A stretch of 64,000 nt of DNA, taken from NCBI GenBank assembly GCA_035771175.1, contig CM069589.1, positions 25,128,201-25,192,200 on the forward strand, given 5' to 3'. Shown piece after piece: positions 41,901-57,000 of this stretch (its first letter is position 1; each line of letters starts with the position of its first letter). This stretch comes from Paratinospora sagittata (Eukaryota; Streptophyta; Magnoliopsida; Ranunculales; Menispermaceae). A model generated the notes under the pieces. It was not told the origin of the DNA and searched no databases. It saw nothing but the letters and a program-made list of their open reading frames with translations. The position numbers and the translations under genes were made by a program.

Positions 41901-44900
41901 AGGAATTGAAAATGTCTTTTTTTCCTATTTCTAACGCATGTTCAATCACCCAATTGGAGTCGGAATCAAAAAGTTATGCTTATTTTAAAGTTTCACACCG
42001 ATCATTAAACTTACTTATCGATTGAAACGGTGAGAAAAAGTCAAATTGTCTTACAGTTTAATGCGGACTCTGTTATGAGTTAATGAAAAGGCGTTGAAAA
42101 TATTGTTTCTTCCTCTTTGCAATGCATGTCCAATCTCTCAAATCAGAGTCAGGATGAAAACGTTATGGCTATTTAAATGTTTGCTACCCATTAGCCAATG
42201 TACTTATTAATCTAATCAGTAATCAAAATTAAAACAGTCGTAACCATTTCTTTCGAGCTATGATTTGAGTTATTTAAAACGCGTTTGAAATATTGTTTCT
42301 TCCTCTTTCAACGCATTTTCAATCACTCAAATCGGAGTCGGGAATAAAATGTTACTGCTATTTGAATCTTTTTGACCGATCAATCAACTTACTTATCGAA
42401 CAAATCGTTAAGAAAAGTTCAAATAGCCGTAAATTTTCATCCCGACTTTGATTTGATTGATTCAAAAGGAATTGAAAATGCCTTTTCTTCTTATTTCTAA
42501 CGCATGTTCGATCACACAATTCGAGTCGAAATCAAAAAGTTGTGGTTATTTGAAAGTTTCACACCGATCATTAAACTTACTTATCGATTGAAACGGTGAG
42601 AAAAAGTCAAATTGTCTTACAGTTTAATGCGGACTCTGTTATGAGTTAATGAAAAGGCGTTGAAAATATTGTTTCTTCATCTTTGCAATGCATGTCCAAT
42701 CTCTCAAATCAGAGTCAGGATGAAAACGTTATGGCTATTTGAATGTTTGCTACCCATTAGCCAATGTACTTATTAATCTAATCAGTAATCAAAATTCAAA
42801 TAGCCGTAACCATTTCTTTCGAACTATGATTAGAGTTATTCAAAAGGCGTTTGAAATATCGTTTCTTCCTCTTTCCAACGCATTTTCAATCACTCAAATC
42901 AGAGTCGGGAATACATTGTTACTACTATTTGAATGTTTTTTACCGATCAATCAACTTACTTATCGAACAAATCGAGAAGAAAAGTTCGAATTGCCGTAAC
43001 TTTTCATCCCGACTTTGATTTGAATGATTCGTAAAGAATTGAAAATGTCTTTTTTTCCTATTTCTAACGCATGTTCAATCACACAATTGGAGTCGGAATC
43101 AAGGAGTTATGGTTATTTGAAAGTTTCACACCGATCATTAAACTTACTTATCGATTGAACCGGTAAGAACAAGTTAAATAGTCTTAGAGTTTAATGCTGA
43201 CTCTGTTATGAGTTAATGAAAAGGCGTTGAAAATATTGTTTCTTCATCTTCGCAATGCATGTCCAATCTCTCAAATCAGAGTCAGGGTGAAAACGTTATG
43301 GCTATTTGAATGTTTGCTACCCATTAGCCAATCTACTTATTAATCTAATCAGTAATCAAAATTAAAACAGCCGTAACCATTTCTTTCGAGCTATGATTTG
43401 AGTTATTTAAAACGCGTTTGAAATATTGTTTCTTCCTCTTTCAACGCATTTTCAATCACTCAAATCGGAGTCGGAAATAAAATGTTACTGCTATTTGAAT
43501 CTTTTTGACCGATTAATCAACTTACTTATCGAACAAATCGTTAAGAAAAGTTCAAATAGCCGTAAATTTTCATTCCGACTTTGTTTTGAGTGATTCAAAA
43601 GGAATTGAAAATGTTTTTTCTTCTTATTTCTAACGCATGTTCGATCACACAATTCGAGTCGAAATCAAAAAGTTGTGGTTATTTAAAAGTTTCACACCGA
43701 TCATTAAACTTACTTATCGATTGAAACGGTGAGGAAAAGTCAAATTGTCTTACAGTTTAATGCGGACTCTGTTATGAGTTAATGAAAAGGCGTTGAAAAT
43801 ATTGTTTCTTCATCTTTGCAATGCATGTCCAATCTCTCAAATCAGAGTCGGGATGAAAACGTTATGGCGATTTGAATGTTTGCTACCCGTTAGCCATTGT
43901 ACTTATTAATCTAATCAGAAATCAAAATTAAAACAGCCGTAACCATTTCTTTCGAGCTATGATTTTAGTTATTTAAAACGCGTTTGAAATATTGTTTCTT
44001 CCTCTTTCAACGCATTTTCAATCACTCAAATCGGAGTCGGGAATAAAATGTTACTGCTATTTGAATCTTTTTGACCGATCAATCAACTTACTTATCGAAC
44101 AAATCGTTAAGAAAAGTTCAAATAGCCGTAAATTTTCATCCCGACTTTGATTTGAGTGATTCAAAAGGAATTGAAAATGTCTTTTCTTCTTATTTCTAAC
44201 GCATGTTCGATCACACAATTCGAGTCGAAATCAAAAAGTTGTGGTTATTTGAAAGTTTCACACCGATCATTAAAGTTACTTATCGATTGAATCGGTAAGA
44301 ACAAGTCAAATAGTCTTAGAGTTTAATGCTGACTCTGTTATGAGTTAATGAAAAGGCGTTGAAAATATTGTTTCTTCATCTTCGCAATGCATGTCCATTC
44401 TCTCAAATCAGAGTCAGGATGAAAACGTTATGGCTATTTGAATGTTTGCTACCCATTAGCCAACGTACTTATTAATCTAATCTGTAATCAAAATTCAAAT
44501 AGCCATAACCATTTCTTTCGAGCTATGATTTGAGTTATTTAAAAGGCGTTTGAAATATCGTTTCTTCCTCTTTCAACCCATTTTCAATCGCTTAAATCGG
44601 AGTCAAGAATAAATTGTTACTGCTATTTGAATGTTTTTTACCGAACAATCAAGTTACTTCTCAAACAAATCAAGAAGAAAAGTTCAAATAGTCGTAATTT
44701 TTCATCCCGACTTTGATTTGAGTGATTCATAAAGAATTGAAAATGTCTTTTTTTCCTATTTCTAACGCATGTTCAATCACACAATTGGAGTCGGAATCAA
44801 AAAGTTATGGTTATTTTAAAGTTTCACACCGATCATTAAACTTACTTATCGATTGAAACGGTGAGAAAAAGTCAAATAGTCTTAGAGTTTAATGCTGACT

Positions 44901-45000
44901 CTGTTATGAGTTAATGAAAAGGCGTTGAAAATATTGTTTCTTCATCTTTGCAATGCATGTCCAATCTCTCAAATCAGAGTCAGGATGAAAACGTTATGGC
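26981..45000 (+). repeat. HOR domain 4: long-period satellite with a 5-unit (2,831-bp) repeat
   Basis: The simple trimer pattern is lost after about 26,980 and subtypes mix. From about 33,960 a longer pattern appears. A set of private variants recurs near 35.4, 39.9 and 42.7 kb: tttgattgattc, aaatcgagaag, gaccgattaatc, gtgaggaaaag and gattttagtt. The spacings are 4,529 bp (8 units) and 2,831 bp (5 units). The variant gaaaacgttgtggc marks four further units near 34.2, 37.0, 38.2 and 41.6 kb. Confidence 0.7.
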
Positions 45001-48000
45001 GATTTGAATGTTCGCTACCCATTAGCCAACGTACTTATTAATCTAATCAGTAATCAAAATTCAAATAGCCGTAACCATTTCTTTCGAACTATGATTAGAG
45101 TTATTCAAAAGACGTTTGAAATATCGCTTGTTCCTCTTTCCAACGCATTTTCAATCACTCAAAACAGAGTCGGGAATAAATTGTTACTACTATTTGAATG
45201 TTTTTTACCGATCAATCAACTTACTTATCGAACAAATCAAGAAGAAAAGTTCGAATTGCCGTAACTTTTCATCCCGACTTTGATTTGAGTGATTCGTAAA
45301 GAATTGAAAATGTCTTTTTTTCCTATTTCTAACGCAAGTTCAATCACACAATTCGAGTCGAAATCAAGGAGTTATGGTTATTTGAAAGTTTCACACCGAT
45401 CATTAAACTTTCTTATCGATTGAATCGGTAAGAACAAGTCAAATAGTCTTAGAGTTTAATGCTGACTCTGTTATGAGTTAATGAAAAGGCGTTGAAAATA
45501 TTGTTTCTTCATCTTCGCAATGCATGTCCAATCTCTCAAATCAGAGTCAGGATGAAAACGTTATGGCTATTTGAATGTTTGCTACCCATTAGCCAACGTA
45601 CTTATTAATCTAATCAGTAATCAAAATTCAAAAAGCCGTAACCATTTCTTTCGAGCTATGATTTGAGTTATTTAAAACGCGTTTGAAATATCGTTTCTTC
45701 CGCTTTCAACCCATTTTCAATCACTCAAATCGTAGTCAAGAATAAATTGTTACTGCTATTTGAATGTTTTTTACCGAACAATCAAGTTACTTCTCAAACA
45801 AATCAAGAAGAAAAGTTCAAATAGCCGTAACTTTTCATGTCGACTTCGATTTGAGCGATTCATAAGGAATTGAAAATGTCTTTTTTTCCTATTTCTAACG
45901 CATGTTCAATCACCCAATTGGAGTCGGAATCAAAAAGTTATGCTTATTTTAAAGTTTCACACCGATCATTAAACTTACTTATCGATTGAAACGGTGAGAA
46001 AAAGTCAAATTGTCTTACAGTTTAATGCGGACTCTGTTATGAGTTAATGAAAAGGCGTTGAAAATATTGTTTCTTCCTCTTTGCAATGCATGTCCAATCT
46101 CTCAAATCAGAGTCAGGATGAAAACGTTATGGCTATTTGAATGTTTGCTACCCATTAGCCAATGTACTTATTAATCTAATCAGTAATCAAAATTTAAACA
46201 GTCGAAACCATTTCTTTCGAGCTATGATTTGAGTTATTTAAAACGCGTTTGAAATATTGTTTCTTCCTCTTTCAACGCATTTTCAATCACTTAAATCGGA
46301 GTCGGGAATAAAATGTTACTGCTATTTGAATCTTTTTGACCGATCAATCAACTTACTTATCGAACAAATCGTTAAGAAAAGTTCAAATAGCCGTAAATTT
46401 TCATCCCGACTTTGATTTGAGTGATTCAAAAGGAATTGAAATTGCCTTTTCTTCTTATTTCTAACGCATGTTCGATCACACAATTCGAGTCGAAATCAAA
46501 AAGTTGTGGTTATTTGAAAGTTTCACACCGATCATTAAACTTACTTATCGATTGAATCGGTAAGAACAAGTTAAATAGTCTTAGAGTTTAATGCTGACTC
46601 TGTTATGAGTTAATGAAAAGGCGTTGAAAATATTGTTTCTTCATCTTCGCAATGCATGTCCAATCTCTCAAATCAGAGTCAGGATGAAAACGTTATGGCT
46701 ATTTGAATGTTTGCTACCCATTAGCCAACGTACTTATTAATCAAATCAGTAATCAAAATTCAAATAGTCGTAACCATTTCTTTCGAGCTATGATTTGAGT
46801 TATTTAAAAGGCGTTTGAAATATCGTTTCTTCCTCTTTCAACCCATTTTCAATCACTCAAATCGGAGTCAAGAATAAATTGTTACTGCTATTTGAATGTT
46901 TTTTACCGAACAATCAAGTTACTTCTCAAACAAATCAAGAAGAAAAGTTCAAATAGCCGTAACTTTTCATGTCGACTTTGATTTGAGTGATTCATAAGGA
47001 ATTGAAAATGTCTTTTTTTCCTATTTCTAACGCATGTTCAATCACCCAATTGGAGTCAGAATCAAAAAGTTATGCTTATCTTAAAGTTTCACACCGATCA
47101 TTAAACTTACTTATCGATTGAAACGGTGAGAAAAAGTCAAATTGTCTTACAGTTTAATGCGGACTCTGTTATGAGTTAATGAAAAGGCGTTGAAAATATT
47201 GTTTCTTCCTCTTTGCAATGCATGTCCAATCTCTCAAATCAGAGTCAGGATGAAAACGTTATGGCTATTTAAATGTTTGCTACCCATGAGCCAATGTACT
47301 TATTAATCTAATCAGTAATCAAAATTAAAACAGCCGTAACCATTTCTTTCGAGCTATGATTTGAGTTATTTAAAACGCGTTTGAAATATTGTTTCTTCCT
47401 CTTTCAACGCATTTTCAATCACTCAAATCGGAGTCGGGAATAAAATGTTACTGCTATTTGAATCTTTTTGACCGATCAATCAACTTACTTATCGAACAAA
47501 TCGTTAAGAAAAGTTCAAATAGCCGTAAATTTTCATCCCGACTTTGATTTGATTGATTCAAAAGGAATTGAAAATGCCTTTTCTTCTTATTTCTAACGCA
47601 TGTTCGATCACACAATTCGAGTCGAAATCAAAAAGTTGTGGTTATTTGAAAGTTTCACACCGATCATTAAACTTACTTATCGATTGAAACGGTGAGAAAA
47701 AGTCAAATTGTCTTACAGTTTAATGCGGACTCTGTTATGAGTTAATGAAAAGGCGTTGAAAATATTGTTTCTTCATCTTTGCAATGCATGTCCAATCTCT
47801 CAAATCAGAGTCAGGATGAAAACGTTATGGCTATTTGAATGTTTGCTACCCATTAGCCAAGTACTTATTAATCTAATCAGTAATCAAAACTCAAATAGCC
47901 GTAACCATTTCTTTCGAACTATGATTAGAGTTATTCAAAAGGCGTTTGAAATATCGTTTCTTCCTCTTTCCAACGCATTTTCAATCACTCAAATCAGAGT

Positions 48001-51000
48001 CGGGAATAAATTGTTACTACTATTTGAATGTTTTTTACCGATCAATCAACTTACTTATCGAACAAATCAAGAAGAAAAGTTCGAATTGCCGTAACTTTTC
48101 ATCCCGACTTTGATTTGAATGATTCGTAAAGAATTGAAAATGTCTTTTTTTCCTATTTCTAACGCATGTTCAATCACACAATTGGAGTCGGAATCAAGGA
48201 GTTATGGTTATTTGAAAGTTTCACACCGATCATTAAACTTACTTATCGATTTAATCGGTAAGAACAAGTCAAATAGTCTTAGAGTTTAATGCTGACTCTG
48301 TTATGAGTTAATGAAAAGGCGTTGAAAATATTGTTTCTTCATCTTCGCAATGCATGTCCAATCTCTCAAATCAGAGTCAGGATGAAAACGTTATGGCTAT
48401 TTGAATGTTTGCTACTCATTAGCCAACGTACTTATTAATCTAATCAGTAATCAAAATTCAAAAAGCCGTAACCATTTCTTTCGAGCTATGATTTGAGTTA
48501 TTTAAAACGCGTTTGAAATATTGTTTCTTTCTCTTTCAACGCATTTTCAATCACTTAAATCGGAGTCGGGAATAAAATGTTACTGCTAGTTGAATCTTTT
48601 TGACCGATCAATCAACTTACTTATCGAACAAATCGTTAAGAGAAAAGTTCAAATAGCCGTGAATTTTCTTCCCGACTTTGATTTGAGTGATTCAAAAGGA
48701 ATTGAAAATCTCTTTTCTTCTTATTTCTAACGCATGTTCGATCACACAATTCGAGTCGAAATCAAAAAGTTGTGGTTATTTGAAAGTTTCACACCGATCA
48801 TTAAACTTGCTTATCGATTGAAACGGTGAGAAAAAGTCAAATTGTCTTACTGTTTAATGCAGACTCTGTTATGAGTTAATGAAAAGGCATTGAAAATATT
48901 GTTTCTTCAGCTTCGCAATGCATGTCCAATCTCTCAAATCAGAGTCAGGATGAAAACGTTACGGCTATTTGAATGTTTGCTACCCATTAGCCAATGTACT
49001 TATTAATCTAATCAGTAATCAAAATTAAAACAGCCGTAACCATTTCTTTCGAGCTATGATTTGAGTTATTTAAAACGCGTTTGAAATATTGTTTCTTCCT
49101 CTTTCAACGCATTTTCAATCACTCAAATCGGAGTCGGAAATAAAATGTTACGGCTAATTGAATCTTTTTGACCGATCAATCAACTTACTTATCGAACAAA
49201 TCGTTAAGAAAAGTTCAAATAGCCGTAAATTTTCATCCCGACTTTGTTTTGAGTGATTCAAAAGGAATTGAAAATGTTTTTTCCTCTTATTTCTAACGCA
49301 TGTTCGATCACACAACTCGAGTCGAAATCAAAAAGTTGTGGTTATTTAAAAGTTTCACACCGATCATTAAACTTACTTATCGATTGAAACGGTGAGAAAA
49401 AGTCAAATTGTCTTACAGTTTAATGCAGACTCTGTTATGAGTTAATGAAAAGGCATTGAAAATATTGTTTCTTCAGCTTTGCAATGCATGTCCAATCTCT
49501 CAAATCAGAGTCAGGATGAAAACGTTATGGCTATTTGAATTTTTGCTACCCATTAGCCAATGTACTTATTAATCTAATCAGTAATCAAAATTAAAACAGC
49601 CGTAACCATTTCTTTCGAACTATGATTAGAGTTTTTTCAATCACTCAAAACATGTCTTTCCAACGCTTGTTCCTCTTTCCAACGCATTTTCAATCACTCA
49701 AAACAGAGTCGGGAATAAATTGTTACTACTATTTGAATGTTTTTTACCGATCAATCAACTTACTTATCGAACAAATCAAGAAGAAAAGTTCGAATTGCCT
49801 TAACTTTTCATCCCGACTTTGATTTGAGTGATTCGTAAAGAATTGAAAATGTCTTTTTTTCCTATTTCTAACGCATGTTCAATCACACAATTCGAGTCGA
49901 AATCAAGGAGTTATGGTTATTTGAAAGTTTCACACCGATCATTAAACTTTCTTATCGATTGAATCGGTAAGAACAAGTCAAATAGTCTTAGAGTTTAATG
50001 CTGACTCTGTTATGAGTTAATGAAAAGGCGTTGAAAATATTGTTTCTTCATCTTCGCAATGCATGTCCAATCTCTCAAATCAGAGTCAGGATGAAAACGT
50101 TATGGCTATTTGAATGTTTGCTACCCATTAGCCAACGTACTTATTAATCTAATCAGTAATCAAAATTCAAAAAGCCGTAACCATTTCTTTCGAGCTATGA
50201 TTTGAGTTATTTAAAACGCGTTTGAAATATCGTTTCTTCCGCTTTCAACCCATTTTCAATCACTCAAATCGTAGTCAAGAATAAATTGTTACTGCTATTT
50301 GAATGTTTTTTACCGAACAATCAAGTTACTTCTCAAACAAATCAAGAAGAAAAGTTCAAATAGCCGTAACTTTTCATGTCGACTTCGATTTGAGCGATTC
50401 ATCAGGAATTGAAAATGTCTTTTTTTCCTAGTTCTAACGCATGTTCAATCACCCAATTGGAGTCAGAATCAAAAAGTTATGCTTATTTTAAAGTTTCACA
50501 CCGATCATTAAACTTACTTATCGATTGAAACGGTGAGAAAAAGTCAAATTGTCTTACAGTTTAATGCGGACTCTGTTATGAGTTAATGAAAAGGCGTTGA
50601 AAATATTGTTTCTTCCTCTTTGCAATGCATGTCCAATCTCTCAAATCAGAGTCAGGATGAAAACGTTATGGCTATTTGAATGTTTGCTACCCATTAGCCA
50701 ATGTACTTATTAATCTAATCAGTAATCAAAATTTAAACAGTCGTAACCATTTCTTTCGAGCTATGATTTGAGTTATTTAAAACGCGTTTGAAATATTGTT
50801 TCTTCCTCTTTCAACGCATTTTCAATCACTCAAATCGGAGTCGGGAATAAAATGTTACTGCTATTTGAATCTTTTTGTCCGATCAATCAACTTACTTATC
50901 GAACAAATCGTTAAGAAAAGTTCAAATAGCCGTAAATTTTCATCCCGACTTTGATTTGAGTGATTCAAAAGGAATTGAAATTGCCTTTTCTTCTTATTTC

Positions 51001-54000
51001 TAACGCATGTTCGATCACACAATTCGAGTCGAAATCAAAAAGTTGTGGTTATTTGAAAGTTTCACACCGATCATTAAACTTGCTTATCGATTGAAACGGT
51101 GAGAAAAAGTCAAATTGTCTTACAGTTTAATGCGGACTCTGTTATGAGTTAATGAAAAGGCGTTGAAAATATTGTTTCTTCATCTTTGCAATGCATGTCC
51201 AATCTCTCAAATCAGAGTCAGGATGAAAACGTTATGGCTATTTGAATGTTTGCTACCCATTAGCCAATGTACTTATTAATCTAATCAGTAATCAAAATTA
51301 AAACAGCCGTAACCATTTCTTTCGAGCTATGATTTGAGTTATTTAAAAAGCGTTTGAAATATTGTTTCTTCCTCTTTCAACGCATTTTCAATCACTTAAA
51401 TCGGAGTCGGAAATAAAATGTTACTGCTATTTGAATCTTTTTGACCGATTAATCAACTTACTTATCGAACAAATCGTTAAGAAAAGTTCAAATAGCCGTA
51501 AATTTTCATCCCGACTTTGTTTTGAGTGATTCAAAAGGAATTGAAAATGTTTTTTCTTCTTATTTCTAACGCATGTTCGATCACACAATTCGAGTCGAAA
51601 TCAAAAAGTTGTGGTTATTTAAAAGTTTCACACCGATCATTAAACTTACTTATCGATTGAAACGGTGAGGAAAAGTCAAATTGTCTTACAGTTTAATGCG
51701 GACTCTGTTATGAGTTAATGAAAAGGCGTTGAAAATATTGTTTCTTCATCTTTGCAATGCATGTCCAATCTCTCAAATCAGAGTCAGGATGAAAACGTTA
51801 TGGCTATTTGAATGTTTGCTACCCATTAGCCAATGTACTTATTAATCTAATCAGTAATCAAAATTAAAACAGCCGTAACCATTTCTTTCGAGCTATGATT
51901 TGAGTTTTTTAAAACGCGTTTGAAATATTGTTTCTTCCTCTTTCAACGCATTTTCAATCACTTAAATCGGAGTCGGAAATAAAATGTTACTGCTATTTGA
52001 ATCTTTTTGACCGATTAATCAACTTACTTATCGAACAAATCGTTAAGAAAAGTTCAAATAGCCGTAAATTTTCATCCCGACTTTGTTTTGAGTGATTCAA
52101 AAGGAATTGAAAATGTTTTTTCTTCTTATTTCTAACGCATGTTCGATCACACAATTCGAGTCGAAATCAAAAAGTTGTGGTTATTTAAAAGTTTCACACC
52201 GATCATTAAACTTACTTATCGATTGAAACGGTGAGGAAAAGTCAAATTGTCTTACAGTTTAATGCGGACTCTGTTATGAGTTAATGAAAAGGCGTTGAAA
52301 ATATTGTTTCTTCATCTTTGCAATGCATGTCCAATCTCTTAAATCAGAGTCAGGATGAAAACGTTATGGCGATTTGAATGTTTGCTACCCATTAGCCATT
52401 GTACTTATTAATCTAATCAGAAATCAAAATTAAAACAGCCGTAACCATTTCTTTCGAGCTATGATTTTAGTTATTTAAAACGGGTTTGAAATATTGTTTC
52501 TTCCTCTTTCAACGCATTTTCAATCACTCAAATCGGAGTCGGAAATAAAATGTTACTGCTATTTGAATCTTTTTGACCGATCAATCAACTTACTTATCGA
52601 ACAAATCGTTAAGAAAAGTTCAAATAGCCGTAAATTTTCATCCCGACTTTGATTTGAGTGATTCAAAAGGAATTGAAAATGTCTTTTCTTCTTATTTCTA
52701 ACGCATGTTCGATCACACAATTCGAGTCGAAATCAAAAAGTTGTGGTTATTTGAAAGTTTCACACCGATCATTAAAGTTACTTATCGATTGAATCGGTAA
52801 GAACAAGTCAAATAGTCTTAGAGTTTAATGTTGACTCTGTTATGAGTTAATGAAAAGGCGTTGAAAATATTGTTTCTTCATCTTCGCAATGCATGTCCAT
52901 TCTCTCAAATCAGAGTCAGGATGAAAACGTTATGGCTATTTGAATGTTTGCTACCCATTAGCCAACGTACTTATTAATCTAATCAGTAATCAAAATTCAA
53001 ATAGCCATAACCATTTCTTTCGAGCTATGATTTGAGTTATTTAAAAGGCGTTTGAAATATCGTTTCTTCCGCTTTCAACCCATTTTCAATCGCTTAAATC
53101 GGAGTCAAGAATAAATTGTTACTGCTATTTGAATGTTTTTTACCGAACAATCAAGTTACTTCTCAAACAAATCAAGAAGAAAAGTTCAAATAGTCGTAAT
53201 TTTTCATCCCGACTTTGATTTGAGTGATTCATAAAGAATTGAAAATGTCTTTTTTTCCTATTTCTAACGCATGTTCAATCACACAATTGGAGTCGGAATC
53301 AAAAAGTTATGGTTATTTTAAAGTTTCACACCGATCATTAAACTTACTTATCGATTGAAACGGTGAGAAAAAGTCAAATAGTCTTAGAGTTTAATGCTGA
53401 CTCTGTTATGAGTTAATGAAAAGGCGTTGAAAATATTGTTTCTTCATCTTTGCAATGCATGTCCAATCTCTCAAATCAGAGTCAGGATGAAAACGTTATG
53501 GCGATTTGAATGTTCGCTACCCATTAGCCAACGTACTTATTAATCTAATCAGTAATCAAAATTCAAATAGCCGTAACCATTTCTTTCGAACTATGATTAG
53601 AGTTATTCAAAAGACGTTTGAAATATCGCTTGTTCCTCTTTCCAACGCATTTTCAATCACTCAAAACAGAGTCGGGAATAAATTGTTACTACTATTTGAA
53701 TGTTTTTTACCGATCAATCAACTTACTTATCGAACAAATCAAGAAGAAAAGTTCGAATTGCCGTAACTTTTCATCCCGACTTTGATTTGAGTGATTCGTA
53801 AAGAATTGAAAATGTCTTTTTTTCCTATTTCTAACGCATGTTCAATCACACAATTCGAGTCGAAATCAAGGAGTTATGGTTATTTGAAAGTTTCACACCG
53901 ATCATTAAACTTTCTTATCGATTGAATCGGTAAGAACAAGTCAAATAGTCTTAGAGTTTAATGCTGACTCTGTTATGAGTTAATGAAAAGGCGTTGAAAA

Positions 54001-57000
54001 TATTGTTTCTTCATCTTCGCAATGCATGTCCAATCTCTCAAATCAGAGTCAGGATGAAAACGTTATGGCTATTTGAATGTTTGCTACCCATTAGCCAACG
54101 TACTTATTAATCTAATCAGTAATCAAAATTCAAAAAGCCGTAACCATTTCTTTCGAGCTATGATTTGAGTTATTTAAAACGCGTTTGAAATATCGTTTCT
54201 TCCGCTTTCAACCCATTTTCAATCACTCAAATCGTAGTCAAGAATAAATTGTTACTGCTATTTGAATGTTTTTTACCGAACAATCAAGTTACTTCTCAAA
54301 CAAATCAAGAAGAAAAGTTCAAATAGCCGTAACTTTTCATGTCGACTTCGATTTGAGCGATTCATCAGGAATTGAAAATGTCTTTTTTTCCTAGTTCTAA
54401 CGCATGTTCAATCACCCAATTGGAGTCGGAATCAAAAAGTTATGCTTATTTTAAAGTTTCACACCGATCATTAAACTTACTTATCGATTGAAACGGTGAG
54501 AAAAAGTCAAATTGTCTTACAGTTTAATGCGGACTCTGTTATGAGTTAATGAAAAGGCGTTGAAAATATTGTTTCTTCCTCTTTGCAATGCATGTCCAAT
54601 CTCTCAAATCAGAGTCAGGATGAAAACGTTATGGCTATTTGAATGTTTGCTACCCATTAGCCAATGTACTTATTAATCTAATCAGTAATCAAAATTTAAA
54701 CAGTCGTAACCATTTCTTTCGAGCTATGATTTGAGTTATTTAAAACGCGTTTGAAATATTGTTTCTTCCTCTTTCAACGCATTTTCAATCACTCAAATCG
54801 GAGTCGGGAATAAAATGTTACTGCTATTTGAATCTTTTTGACCGATCAATCAACTTACTTATCGAACAAATCGTTAAGAAAAGTTCAAATAGCCGTAAAT
54901 TTTCATCCCGACTTTGATTTGAGTGATTCAAAAGGAATTGAAATTGCCTTTTCTTCTTATTTCTAACGCATGTTCGATCACACAATTCGAGTCGAAATCA
55001 AAAAGTTGTGGTTATTTGAAAGTTTCACACCGATCATTAAACTTACTTATCGATTGAATCGGTAAGAACAAGTCAAATAGTCTTAGAGTTTAATGCTGAC
55101 TCTGTTATGAGTTAATGAAAAGGCGTTGAAAATATTGTTTCTTCATCTTCGCAATGCATGTCCAATCTCTCAAATCAGAGTCAGGATGAAAACGTTATGG
55201 CTATTTGAATGTTTGCTACCCATTAGCCAACGTACTTATTAATCAAATCAGTAATCAAAATTCAAATAGTCGTAACCATTTCTTTCGAGCTATGATTTGA
55301 GTTATTTAAAAGGCGTTTGAAATATCGTTTCTTCCTCTTTCAACCCATTTTCAATCACTCAAATCGGAGTCAAGAATAAATTGTTACTGCTATTTGAATG
55401 TTTTTTACCGAACAATCAAGTTACTTCTCAAACAAATCAAGAAGAAAAGTTCAAATAGCCGTAACTTTTCATGTCGACTTTGATTTGAGTGATTCATAAG
55501 GAATTGAAAATGTCTTTTTTTCCTATTTCTAACGCATGTTCAATCACCCAATTGGAGTCAGAATCAAAAAGTTATGCTTATTTTAAAGTTTCACACCGAT
55601 CATTAAACTTACTTATCGATTGAAACGGTGAGAAAAAGTCAAATTGTCTTACAGTTTAATGCGGACTCTGTTATGAGTTAATGAAAAGGCGTTGAAAATA
55701 TTGTTTCTTCCTCTTTGCAATGCATGTCCAATCTCTCAAATCAGAGTCAGGATGAAAACGTTATGGCTATTTAAATGTTTGCTACTCATTAGCCAACGTA
55801 CTTATTAATCTAATCAGTAATCAAAATTCAAAAAGCCGTAACCATTTCTTTCGAGCTATGATTTGAGTTATTTAAAACGCGTTTGAAACATTGTTTCTTC
55901 CTCTTTCAACGCATTTTCAATCACTTAAATCGGAGTCGGGAATAAAATGTTACTGCTAGTTGAATCTTTTTGACCGATCAATCAACTTACTTATCGAACA
56001 AATCGTTAAGAAAAGTTCAAATAGCCGTGAATTTTCTTCCCGACTTTGATTTGAGTGATTCAAAAGGAATTGAAAATCTCTTTTCTTCTTATTTCTAACG
56101 CATGTTCGATCACACAATTCGAGTCGAAATCAAAAAGTTGTGGTTATTTGAAAGTTTCACACCGATCATTAAACTTGCTTATCGATTGAAACGGTGAGAA
56201 AAAGTCAAATTGTCTTACTGTTTAATGCAGACTCTGTTATGAGTTAATGAAAAGGCATTGAAAATATTGTTTCTTCAGCTTCGCAATGCATGTCCAATCT
56301 CTCAAATCAGAGTCAGGATGAAAACGTTATGGCTATTTGAATGTTTGCTACCCATTAGCCAATGTACTTATTAATCTAATCAGTAATCAAAATTAAAACA
56401 GCCGTAACCATTTCTTTCGAGCTATGATTTGAGTTATTTAAAACGCGTTTGAAATATTGTTTCTTCCTCTTTCAACGCATTTTCAATCACTCAAATCGGA
56501 GTCGGAAATAAAATGTTACGGCTAATTGAATCTTTTTGACCGATCAATCAACTTACTTATCGAACAAATCGTTAAGAAAAGTTCAAATAGCCGTAAATTT
56601 TCATCCCGACTTTGTTTTGAGTGATTCAAAAGGAATTGAAAATGTTTTTTCCTCTTATTTCTAACGCATGTTCGATCACACAACTCGAGTCGAAATCAAA
56701 AAGTTGTGGTTATTTAAAAGTTTCACACCGATCATTAAACTTACTTATCGATTGAAACGGTGAGAAAAAGTCAAATTGTCTTACAGTTTAATGCAGACTC
56801 TGTTATGAGTTAATGAAAAGGCATTGAAAATATTGTTTCTTCAGCTTTGCAATGCATGTCCAATCTCTCAAATCAGAGTCAGGATGAAAACGTTATGGCT
56901 ATTTGAATGTTTGCTACCCATTAGCCAATCTACTTATTAATCTAATCAGTAATCAAAATTAAAACAGCCGTAACCATTTCTTTCGAGCTATTATTTGAGT

